Positions 12,148 through 22,665 of a DNA stretch of 64,000 bases are shown piece by piece. The position numbers and the translations under genes are program-made. Origin of the DNA: Girardinichthys multiradiatus (taxonomy: Eukaryota; Chordata; Actinopteri; Cyprinodontiformes; Goodeidae); assembly GCF_021462225.1 (NCBI RefSeq), contig NC_061798.1, positions 20,482,820-20,546,819 on the forward strand. Direction: 5' to 3'. Below the pieces are notes generated by a model, which was not told the DNA's origin, ran no database searches, and was given only the letters and a program-made list of their open reading frames with translations. The first letter of the stretch is position 1. The number at the start of each line of letters is the position of its first letter.

Positions 12148-12325
12148 CAGTTAGTTGTAAAAGTCTTACTACCCCTTGAACACATGTCATCTTCGAACTT
12201 CCCACAGTATTTTATAAGGATTTTATGTGATAGACCAATTCAAATTAGTGCGTAACTGTGGAAGAGGAAGGAAATGATTAATGGTTTTCATGGTTTTTCA
12301 AAATGTGAAGAAATGTGAGAAAACT
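12148..12325 (+). repeat. Decayed Tc1-family TIR relic
   Basis: The order of blocks 'aaaagtcttact', 'accccttgaa', 'gattttatgtgatagacca', 'gtgcgtaactgtgg' and 'gaaatgattaatggttttca' matches the terminal region of a very common fish Tc1 family (ends 'cagtgccttgcaaaagtatt'). Better preserved relatives lie at 15118 and 40341. No transposase follows. The call is by remembered similarity. Confidence 0.55.
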
Positions 12326-15117
12326 ACAGCTGTATGAATAGTTTTGCAAGACAATTAACACAAATAACAGAAAACTGCAGAGTGGTCAACGAACCTAGCT
12401 TAGTTGTGGTAGAGTTGGTGATGGTTTTACACGCCAAAGCATTTTTTGAAATTCTTTTTAATTCAAGAAGGCTGTTTTCTGATATTGGTTATTTTCTTAG
12501 TTTTAATACATTTGTTTGAATGTGTTTGTGCTCACTGTAATAAAAACTAAACCCTAATTATGTGTTTTATTGTGAGTATAAACCCAGAATTTTGCAGGCT
12601 TGGTTTTACTTGGTAATGGTTTTAAGTTTCACGCACGCTCTGAGTGAGCTAATTTCCTTCACATTTGCAACATCTCTTGTTTGTGCATCATACCAATGTT
12701 TCTCAGTAATATCTTTGCAGTTGCTCCTTCTTGCCTCACCCTTACAAGACCTGCATGTGCAATCTCACCACTGCTTCAGTAGAGGACAGATCAGCATGTT
12801 TGCAGCATCTAAAAGACAATGAAGCCGACATGCTGGGAACCAACACTGACAGGACATTAACGCTTGCTTGTGGTTACCCTCATATATTTACATGATGATG
12901 ACATATCAGTCTTTCAAGACCCAAGACTTACATAAGTGACTAGCTTCATAATTAAGACATGGCTGCTCTGGGAAATTGCTCGGCTGTGCAAGTGAAACAA
13001 GAGTGAGAGGGAATGTTACTGAGGGTGGAGAGAAATTCAATCCGGTTGTAGTGACAGGTTTAAAAGGCTTGGTGACAACGTGAGAATGGTGCTGCAAGAC
13101 AGAGATGTGCACAATGGAACGCTGGAGAATAAAATAAAGATTCAACTGCTGTTAAACTCTTTCAGACACATACATTTAAAGAAGGAACTATAAAGCTGGA
13201 AGTAGTTCTAAATTATTTTAAAGAAGCAACAGTCTCCCTCAACTTGTCCAAAAAATTTACCAAATAGAGAATGAAGATAATGACTAAAAATGATGTAGTA
13301 AATTTACCAGGCAGTTTAGTCAACTGATTTAAGGCTTTATGGCTTCATATTGATGGTTAATCAATAAGGAGAACAGGGCAGAAGGTGTGACATATACAGG
13401 TGGTTTTTTTCATTACATAAAATAATTCCCAATAAGTTATAATATAAGAAGATGCCCTGGAAAAGCAGTTTCTGACCAATTCTGATTTCAAGATTTGTCT
13501 GAGGTCTAACCTGTAGAGTTAGACCTCAGACTGAGTTAGACCCTATAGGGTTATTTAGGGGTTTCACTAAATATTATTCTTCAATCGTTGCCATGTTGTA
13601 GTTTTGGTTATTATGTGAGTTGAGATAAGTGTTTTGTGGGTGTTTAGCAGAGAAATTCATTTTCTGTGTTATCTTTACATTTAGACTTCATTATTATCTT
13701 AATTTGTCCTTTTTTATCAATGCACACTAAACAAAAATAGTAAAAAAGAAAATAAATAAATATTACTAGCTCAGTTGAGTCACCTGTAGCTGTTTGTCAA
13801 AATGGGGTGACTTAGTACAGCTGAACAGATCTCTGCTCTTTTCCTTTCTTAACCCCCTTCTGTTGGGGAGGCAAATGAAAATATCTTATGGAAAGACTAA
13901 AGGGTCCTTTTTGACTAGGTGATTCCACATGCTTACTAAGTTGAGTCTGAGAAAGACCCTGGTCTCATGGCTGATACCTTCTGTGGACCTCTTCCAGCTG
14001 TTAAAAGGACATATTTGTGCCCAAATCCAAAAAAACAGAGGAAGGGCTGTCACCAGTAAAATCATTTCAGTGGCTTTTGCTCAATTGTTTTTGTTTGCCC
14101 TTGTTTAGAAATAGCACCAATGCAGTTTGTGAAACTATATTATAGGTATTTTTCTAAAATCTTTGCAGAAATATTTTTCTGACTGTTTTTCAGGGCTTCT
14201 CTGCTGCCTCCAAGTGTCTAAAGAAAATTAGTTTTTTTATTGATCAAATAAACTTAAATTAGATAGCAAAACCGGCAGGGCTTACTCATTCTGCTCCCAA
14301 CATCATCCCTTTGTCCATCTGCCCACCCTGTTCATCCGCCCAGCCGCCATTAAACCTAGTTGTTTAATATTCAGTCTTATTTTCCCCAAAAATATCTGCC
14401 TAGTGTGCATACAAGTTAATACCAGGTTAACACACGATAGAACTTTATCAAGAACAGCCAGAACATTTAAGAATGTGCATTAATTTGCCTATTTTGAAGG
14501 ATCCCTGAAGTTTAAAGCATACGCTGATGCTTCCATTGATCTGCACAAACTGTTTTTAGCTGCAGCTGACATAAACATTGCTGTGGCACTTCAACACTAG
14601 TAAATGTGCAAACGTAGAGGATACCTTTGTTTTTAGAAGAGACAGATGACCTGCAGCATCAGTCCCCAACCAGATGGCTTATTGGCTCTTTTTTGTATTT
14701 CATGTGTTTTATCATGTCCCAAAAAAACAGCTTCTTGTGTTAACATAACAGACACTTTGTTTTGTTAGGCACTTTGCTAGGCACTGTGTTTTGTTTTTAA
14801 TTTGACATTTCACTATGCATTTTAACAGCATTTGAATGAATTACTTCTCCTAGTAAATGTTTGGTCTTAGAAGTTAAAACAAAAACAAAAAAAGCAGCCA
14901 TATTTTCCTTTTTGCATACAGAAGAAGATATAATATTGATTTCCCATATCTCCCTTTGGTGGAGCATCGAGCAGGAGTATAACAGCTGCAGGGGAATACA
15001 ACTTCTACACAAAACTTTAGAATGCTTAATTTTACATTTGGACTAGCCTTGAAAAACACTTTGCATTAGAAAAAATCATACTTTAAATCCAGAAAACGGT
15101 GTCCATTATATGTAGTG
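12326..15117. other. Intronic DNA; one perfect hairpin
   Basis: AT-rich. Nothing was recognised except the hairpin at 13497-13531. Confidence 0.5.
13497..13531. repeat. Perfect hairpin, 14-bp arms, 7-nt loop
   Basis: GTCTGAGGTCTAAC (13497-13510) is the exact reverse complement of 13518-13531, around CTGTAGA. A further partial repeat of the arm ('gagttagaccct') follows directly. Confidence 0.9.
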
Positions 15118-15905
15118 TTATACATTGTGTCCTACAAAAGACCCATACCCCTTGATTTTTGTCGTGTTTTGTCACAACCGCAAATTCCTGCATTATTTAT
15201 AATTGTGAGGTGGAAATAAATTGTGCATCGTTTTTATGTTCTTTATAAACCAAAACCTCAAAAGCGTCCCATGCAAATGTATTATTCACCTATATGCTCC
15301 TAAATGAAATCCAACTAATGCAACTGCCTTCAGAAGTCACCTAATTAATTAATTCAATACATTCATGTGTAATTTTATCCCAGGATAAATCTAACTGCTC
15401 TCTGAAGGCCTCAGAAGACGTTAGAGAACATTAGTAAACAAACAGCACCATGAAGACCAAGAAACACAGCAGACGGCTCAGAGATAAAGCAGTTTTATCT
15501 TACAAAACAATATCCGAAGATTTGCACATTTCACAGAGCACTGTTCAATCCATCACCTGAAAATGGAAAGAGTATGGCATAACTAAAACCTATGATGACA
15601 TCACTCTCCACGTACACTGTCAAACAAGCATAAATCATAGAAGCAGCCAAGAAACCGTTGGTACCTCTTGGGGAGGCCAATGTTGTTATCCATCAGAAGA
15701 ACAACATTGAGAATCTGTGGCAACACTTGAAAATTGATGTCTATAGAGGCTCTCTATCCAGGCTGAGTGAACTCAAGCTATTTTGCAAAGGCTCAATACA
15801 AAGGCAAGGTACACATTTCAGATGTTTATTTCTAAGTAATTGTGAAAACTATGTATCATTTTCTTTTCAATTGCTAGTTATACAATACTTAGTGTATTAC
15901 CAAAA
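15118..15905 (+). mobile_element. Decayed, internally deleted Tc1-like element
   Basis: The left part resembles a Tc1 TIR ('cctacaaaagacccat', 'ccccttgatttttgtcgtg', 'tgtcacaaccgcaaatt'). Transposase N-terminal coding from about 15449 follows ('atgaagaccaag', 'cacagagcactgttcaatcc', 'gaaaatggaaagagtatggc'). It then jumps to the C-terminus around 15705 (NNIENLWQHLK, holding the third catalytic acid; RLSELKLFCKG). Right-TIR-like sequence ('aaaactatgtatcatttt') closes it. The middle, including the first two catalytic Asp residues, is missing. A clean TA boundary is not visible at either end. Confidence 0.7.
15449..15800 (+). pseudogene. Tc1-like transposase fragments
   Basis: An N-terminal helix-turn-helix relic (KTKKHSRRLRDKAV...ISQSTVQSI, then a stop, then KWKEYGI) is fused by a large deletion to the C-terminal NNIENLWQHLK...LSELKLFCKG segment. 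The second part lies within an open frame at 15658-15915. Two of the three catalytic acids are absent, so this is inactive. Confidence 0.65.
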
Positions 15906-16139
15906 GGGTGGATAAGTTCCTCATTATACTATAAAAATACTTAGCTAAAAGCTCTTTCTTTCTGTGTGATTACTTATCACCAGAACAGTAAGAATATTAA
16001 GTTTGCAATGTACACAGAGTCCGGTTTGTTTGATAAGTAAGGTCAAAACAATCACTAATTAGTAAGGTGATGATGACAAATTCAAGATAAGACATTGTCG
16101 CTGCAGTAAGTTCTAAAAAGGTTTGTACAGTGCTTATTC

Positions 16140-16600
16140 AGAAGGATAAGGGAGACATGTTGGAGGTGGAGGAGGCTTTGATGAGGGTGGACTGATTCAG
16201 GCGTGGGAGCCCTGCTTCATCAGCCTGTGCAGCTGTTGTGTTTTGGTCCGCTGGCAGGTCAGATGGTGAAGGGGACTAGCTGTGTATTTGTGTGAATGTG
16301 GTGGAAGGCTGGGGGTTATTTTTAAGAACCGCCGCTGCACTGAAACACGTAACCCCACCAACACAGCCACTTCGCCCCCACCTCCCCGACAACTTTCCTC
16401 TCTTTGCCTCCTCCATCCCTCCCTCTTCGCTCCCATGGCATCCCATTTCCCTGTGTAATTAGGCTTCTAATTAGGGCTATAGATGTTGAGAGGATGAATG
16501 CCCACTCGGTTTCTTTCTCTCACTGCATGAAGCCTTCAGGCTGCAGCACAAAGTCTGCAACACAAACACTTTGCCAGAGGTGGCTTCTGTGATTAAATCC
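16140..16600. other. GC-richer intronic block with homeodomain-like sites
   Basis: This block is clearly richer in G+C than its surroundings. It contains the paired motif 'taattaggcttctaattagg' (16457-16476), which holds two TAATTA cores 10 bp apart. No transposon family or coding frame was recognised. A conserved intronic enhancer is one possible reading, unproven here. Confidence 0.3.
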
Positions 16601-18340
16601 TGTATTTTGGATATTTAATATGAAGCCTTGATTTGGTTTAAAAATGTATGAAAAACTTAATTAAATTTTATATCCAAATCCAAGAGTAGTTTTATTCCCA
16701 CCATACCTTCTAACACTAAAACAGCCCAGTGAAAAGAGTTTGGAGGCTGTGGCTGTATTATAACCTCCAACTCAAGGCAAAATACCACTCCAATCCACAG
16801 AAAACCTGGAGCATCTACAATGAAAGGACCACTAATAACGATTCAAATATAAGCATTTTAAACATCAAGCACCCTCAACTATACGAGAGAGCGGTGGCTA
16901 ACGTAAAAAAAGTTCACAGTGTGTGCGCTCACACGTGGGCAGAGGACACAAATGACATTTCTAACACTTCTGTATTGTGAAAAAACATCTTTGCTTAAAA
17001 ACACATCACTCTTTGTACTCCATGTCACATGTACAGACTGGGCTTGTGCAAATAACTGCTGCTTTCTTCCTTATTGCACAAACCTACAGTCAAAGATTGC
17101 TATAGACAGGTGTTAAAGGAAAACACGATATTTCAGCAGTTTTTAAAGAGTCCAAGGTGGACAGCTGGCAGAAAATAAGGGGAGAGAGAGGCCTCAGCTG
17201 GGACTATCAGTGTTAAAGATTAAATGGCCAATGCCACAGGCTACAAAGGCACCCAAATCAGGTGACCTTTTCACATCACCGACAGACGAAAATGTCAAAT
17301 TACTGACGTTACAGCGGGGCAGATTGTTTATGGTGAGCATATGTCTCATAATTTCATAGGAGCCATGATTTCTCCCTCACTGTTTAAAAACTTGACTTTT
17401 TTTAATTTGTCATATGTGTTACACATCTTTAACATTGTACTCTAAGTTGTATGAATGGTGCTGAATTCATACATGACCTTATGCATTACAAATAAAACAC
17501 TCATCAGTGCATGTGCAATGTCTTAAACATCAGTATCAGAAAGGTTACAATGAAAGACATTTAAAACAATTATTGCAATATTTAGTTCCATTTAGCCATT
17601 AAATTTGATGAGCCACTAATCAAAAAGCATTGACATCCAGCCGTCAGATGTGACTGAGTTTGCATTTTTCTCAGAATCATCATTAAACAAAAGCATGAGC
17701 AAGATGTGAGAGGTGGGAAAGACGGTGGGAATTAGGCTTCTGTGTTGAAGTGCAGACTTTGCTTTTTACCTCCAAGGACATTTGAGTAGTTTGTTTTAAA
17801 TTGGCAGACATTTCCAAATGTCTCTAAAAGTTTTTCTTCAGACTGGCATCTCATTATTCAAATTTTGTACCTCCCCCTTTAAGGTAAAAGTTTTGTCTTG
17901 TTTTTGTTTTTTTTGCCATGTGTCTTTCAAAAAAGTGGATGAACTGGTGTCTTATCTAAATCAATCAATAGATTAAGCAAAGCACCAAATTCAGGTATTA
18001 AATAGTAACAACAGATGCATCAAATAATCAGCCAGAGATTGGAATTGACCAAGTGTCCCTTGATCGGCTTTTATCGTTATCAACACATCAAAGTGAAACG
18101 TGATTATTTTTCATGTTCTTTAATACAAAGAAACTAAGATATCTGACAATTTTGGGTCAATTAATACATAAACTGTTATGCACTTTAATGCACTTCTATA
18201 AGCATGCTTAATACAAAATTGTTTTTATATATATTTTATTATTTTTTGTTTAACGTTATAGTTACTACCGCTTTGAAAAACCCTGCAGAACATATTCTAG
18301 TTTATGAGTTTTAGTCCTTAGATAAAAATCTGAAATAGGG
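16601..18340. other. Intronic DNA with no recognised feature
   Basis: AT-rich sequence with T-rich runs near 17890-17915. No gene, RNA or repeat family was recognised. Confidence 0.45.
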
Positions 18341-18344
18341 AAAA

Positions 18345-18420
18345 TTGGTCAGGCCTTACAGGAAACCAGAAATTGGTTTTGGGCTGGAATAGCCTGATCA
18401 ATGCATTTCTAGTATCTACT
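18345..18420 (+). repeat. Lone end of the hAT-like fold-back family
   Basis: 'ggtcaggccttacaggaaac', 'cagaaattgg' and 'gcctgatcaatgcatttct' follow the same order as the right end of the 42221-42955 element ('gtcagaccttaaagaaaact ... cctgatctctgcttctct'). A convincing partner end was not found nearby. Confidence 0.45.
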
Positions 18421-18701
18421 TAAGATGTTTTAGCAAACCACTTGCATTTTGGGATGGCATGAACTGTGTGGGATCAAGTGGGGCTGCCCCCTCATCATTG
18501 ACCAGACATCAAGGCAAGCAATTGAAAACTTGGTCACCAAATAATAAGAGAGCTTATGGGCAGAAAATCACTCATATCAATAACCCCCACTAGTTATCAT
18601 ATAGGAATTTGTAGGTGCAGTTTTCCGTAATAGATGAATTGGAATCATATTCACTGTATGGCTGAGAAACAACACAAATCTCTATAAACAAATGTGCTTC
18701 A

Positions 18702-19066
18702 GTCAGTCAGTCATTTTCTACCGCTTATCTCATAGTGGGTCACGGGGGAGCTGGTGCCTATCTCCAGCAGTCTATGGGCGAGACGCGGGGTACACCCTGG
18801 ACAGATCGCCAGTCCATCACAGGGCAACACACATACAACCATGCACACACTCATTCATACACCTAAGGGCAATTTAGAGTTACCAATTAACCTAACAGGC
18901 ATGTCTTTGGACTGTGGGAGGAAGCCAGAGTACCCAGTGAGAACCCACGCATGCACGGGGAGAACATGCAAACTCCATGCAGAAAGACCCCAGGCCGAGA
19001 ATCAAACCCAGGACCTTCTTGCTGCAAGGCAACAGTGCTACCAACTGCGCCACTGTGCAGCCCACA
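18702..19066 (-). repeat. tRNA-headed SINE-like repeat, full length
   Basis: Read on the minus strand, it begins near 19066 with A box TGGCGCAGTTGG (19052-19041) and a diverged B box GGTTTGATTCTC (19009-18998). The body is shared with the copy at 1791, with a longer 3' half ('ctggcgatctgtccagggtg', 'gagataggcaccagctc', 'gataagcggtagaaaatga'). It ends in a short TGAC simple-repeat tail, typical of SINE 3' ends. Several short open frames here are by-products. Confidence 0.75.
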
Positions 19067-20629
19067 AATGTGCTTACTATGTGTTATTATGTTTTTCTCC
19101 TCTAAACATGTTGTTTCATATGCATTTGATTAGGTTTTACAACAGTAATAATCATTTTTAGGTAACTTTCTGTATTGAAAGTAAAGCAGTCCAAATTTAG
19201 CAGTTTAGTTAAAAAGTGAGGATGAGATTTAATGAAGAATTTAAGTGGAAGCAACTCCATGTACCTCAAACATGAGAATGAGGACTGGAGGTTCTCCCAA
19301 TCCCCTCAAGTTGCGGCTGATATGTTCTTGTCTAAGAAAACACTGCATCCTGGCTAAATCCAGCCTGACCCAGGGACATGAAACCAGTCTAAGGTAATAA
19401 GATTTTGCTCTTGTTTGGCATATTAATGATTTGGCATTGAATGCCAAGTGAAGAGATTGCTGTTTGTTTATGCTGTCATCTAACACTTCTGATTCAACAT
19501 TTATTGTGTAAATAAAAAGCCATAAATTGCTCCATTTGGCAGTGCTAAACACTAATTTGCTACTGGATGTTGTTTTCCTGCCACTCAATGCCTAAAAATT
19601 GTCAAGGACACAGCGGGGGGCTGAGCAAACGGCATGGTGGGCATGTACAATCCCAGGTGGAGGTTGTCAATCCATCGTATGGATATTTATACTCCTCTTT
19701 GTTTTCTTGTTCCCCAACAGAACAATAATCTCAAAGGCCCGATACATAAAAAGCCTCTGTCAGTCATGCAGTATGGACACTGTGACTATTGACAACACAC
19801 ATAGGGAATGTGAGAGCACAGAGGATGTGTGACCATATACGTTGAAGCTTGTGTAGAGTGTGGACAGATGGGTTCGAAGTGTGAGTTTAAAATGTGTGAG
19901 GGATCACACATGTGTGTGTGCCTGGTGGACATGAGTGGTCACTGTTTTCTGTATGTAGTAAGATTGTCCATGTGTATTTGTGTGTATTAGTGTGGTGCAG
20001 GGTGAGAAACAGCTGATGGGTTCAAATTTAAAGCCTGACAGTGAATGTGTGGGAGAAGTGAAGAAGGATGAGTGGCCTCGCCGCAGCACAGGCAGCCGCC
20101 GGTCATGTTCATGTTTGTTTCTATAGTCTATGTGCAAAAAGAGGAGACGTTTGTCAGAGGCCATTTCTTGTTGTTTTCAATTAAGCTTTCTGCACATTAA
20201 ATATCTATCGAACTATTTCCAATCTTCCATTTGCAGTCGGACACAGTTATTTACATTACTAATAGTACTACTATTGAAGTAACTCACTGTACAACATTCA
20301 ATCAGGCTAACCTATTTCTGTTTAGGTCAGATACGATTACCAAAATTATTACCACTGACAAAAGCTAGAAAGAATAAGAGATTGTTTTTAGATATTTTTA
20401 AAGCTTTCTCCAACTTTAGAATTTTATATAAAATTTATTTAATATTTAGTAGAATTGTCTTGGGTTAATGTTCTGTGTATCCTTGCAGCATCTTTTAACA
20501 ATAGTTTGCTGGACTTGCTGACCATTTCCTCCTGACATAATTAGCATAATGGAGTCTTGTTTAAAGGCACACTTGCCTACAAATATTTTATTGAACTGAG
20601 GGCTTTGTGATGGCTACTCTAATGCACTT
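19067..20629. other. Intronic DNA with no recognised feature
   Basis: AT-rich except for a G+C-richer patch near 20040-20110. Nothing was recognised. Confidence 0.45.
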
Positions 20630-20950
20630 TGTAATTAATTTGGTTTTATTGTTTTATTGGGTCATTGCCCATTTATTGGCGCCATTTTCCCCCAAGCTTT
20701 AGTTTCCTTGAGATGTTTTTTCACTCATGATACCATATATTTGTGAAGTGCACCAGTCCCTCATGCACCAAAACATCCACAGATCATCATCCTGACATCC
20801 CCTACATCACAGCTGGAATGATGTTCCCAGGTGTGCACGTTTTCCCCGTTTTTCCTCCAAGCAATGCAATGGTCATTATGTCCAAACATTTTAACTTTAG
20901 ACCATTTTAAGCCGTTTTGAAGAGCTCCTTTTATGGTGCCTTTATGTTCA
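20630..20950 (-). pseudogene. Decayed Tc1-like transposase fragment
   Basis: Read on the minus strand, the remembered order of a teleost Tc1 transposase is visible: sequence for FGHNDH and the Cys/Trp-rich stretch after the first catalytic Asp ('acataatgaccattgcattg', 'ggaggaaaaac'), then 'tggtgcacttcacaaatat', 'ggtatcatgagtg', 'tctcaaggaaactaaagctt' and 'gggcaatgaccc', which covers the second Asp (DNDP). Several deletions and no open frame remain. No TIRs were located. Confidence 0.6.
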
Positions 20951-22409
20951 AATTGTTATGTTTTGTGACCTATGGAGGGTAATGAATATGTAACATGTTT
21001 AGGTAAGAAATACCTTTCAAATAAAATAAACCTTCCTTAGTAGTCCTGCATAAATATGACCTATGTGGTTGTTGCCTATGGCCATCAATCGCCAGCCTTT
21101 ACAAAACCCAGAGATTGTACAGTAAATTGGCCACAAATCTTATGTTTGTGATTGGGGGTTTTCACCCCCAGCGTGGGGGACATGCTGGACAGGTCAACAA
21201 TCTATCACATGGACAAACAGGATAGACAACAATACCTGCACGCTATTTCTGTGGAAGAGTTAATTGTGTCTTCTACTGGATGGGTGCATGGTGAGCTCAG
21301 CTTAAATTTGCAGATGTTAAAATACAGTACAAAGCATGATCTTCTTGGTCATCTCTATATGCAATACTTTGCAAATTTTTCACATTCAGACACAAGGAAA
21401 GAACGAAGTGAAACATGTAGATTCAAACTGAAACTTTACTTTGGTGTTTGGCTTTTTTTCTCCACAATAATCCTACTATTCTTAAATGTTGCGGGTCTTT
21501 ATTGATGTGGATGAGACTGGTGGACATTTGACAAAAGCCTCACTCCTTCAATCAAAAGCAGTTTATTGTGATGCCACAATGTGCTGCTCTTCTCCAAGTA
21601 TAATCTAATTAAATATTCTCCCAATTAATTCTAACAGCCATGTTTTAGAACTTGATATTCTATCACATTTAACAAGCTAAAGCAAAGCTGCAAATCAAAA
21701 CAAACACCACAACAGGCCCGCTTTTATTTCCATGCCTCTTCCCAAACAGAACAGGGCTCCGCTGGATGTTTTAGGACATGGGTGGGAACTTTATGTACTA
21801 TTCAGATAAACAAAGTAATGAAAAGAGTAGTTTACGCAGATAAGCTCACCTACAAAATGCATGTGTGATTATGAGTCAGATTCAAGTTTAATCTATTAGT
21901 ATATATTTGATCAGTTCTGCTTAGAAACAGACAAACACAAGGAGACAAGCCACACGGCTGCAGAAAGAGCAACATAAATGACAACACTAGAGTTGGTTTT
22001 AATTACACCACCCTCTCCTTGCTTATTAGAGAGAAGGCAATAAGTAAGCAACTTCACACTGTGTTTACAAGTCTCTAAGAGCTTTGTCGCTGGTTGGTGC
22101 AGATGTAATGACTCCTGCTAATAAGTCTACCCTACTTTTAAGTAAACCTCTGGTTCTTAAATGAAGAGGCACCATAGGAATATAAAAGTTTATAACAGCA
22201 AATTAGCTGAGTTTATCAGTTGAACTTGTAGTTTCACTGCTTGATTCTTTACGACACTTAACCACAATGTTTTCTTGGGTTTTAGCCCCTGTTAGAGCAG
22301 TGGGTGGCCCTAATTCAAAAGCCTTCATTGAGAAGAAGCTGGAGGAGGCAGGAGTGTGATATGATGCAGTTTTATTCATTAGTGCTCATGCAGAGTGGAC
22401 ATTTAGCTG
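20951..22409. other. Intronic DNA; possible SINE scrap at 21160-21260
   Basis: Mostly unrecognised. Positions 21160-21260 ('ggacatgctggacaggtcaa', 'caatctatcacatgg', 'acctgcacgc') loosely follow the 3' half of the 18702-19066 SINE on the minus strand, so a very old copy is possible. Confidence 0.35.
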
Positions 22410-22665
22410 TGGATGGATGGATGGATGGATGGATGGATGGATGGATGGATGGATGGATGGATGGATGGATGGATGGATGGATGGATGGATGGATGGATGG
22501 ATGGATGGATGGATGGATGGATGGATGGATGGATGGATGGATGGATGGATGGATGATGGATGGATGGATGGATGGATGGATGGATGGATGGATGGATGGA
22601 TGGATGGATGGATGGATGGATGGATGGATGGATGGATGGATGGATGGATGGATGGATGGATGGAT
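22410..22665. repeat. (ATGG)n microsatellite, about 256 bp
   Basis: About 64 tandem copies of the tetranucleotide, with one irregular unit near 22551-22556 (GATGATGGA). Long Met-Asp-Gly-Trp frames through the tract are a consequence of the repeat and not genes. The tract follows no recognisable SINE body. Confidence 0.97.
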
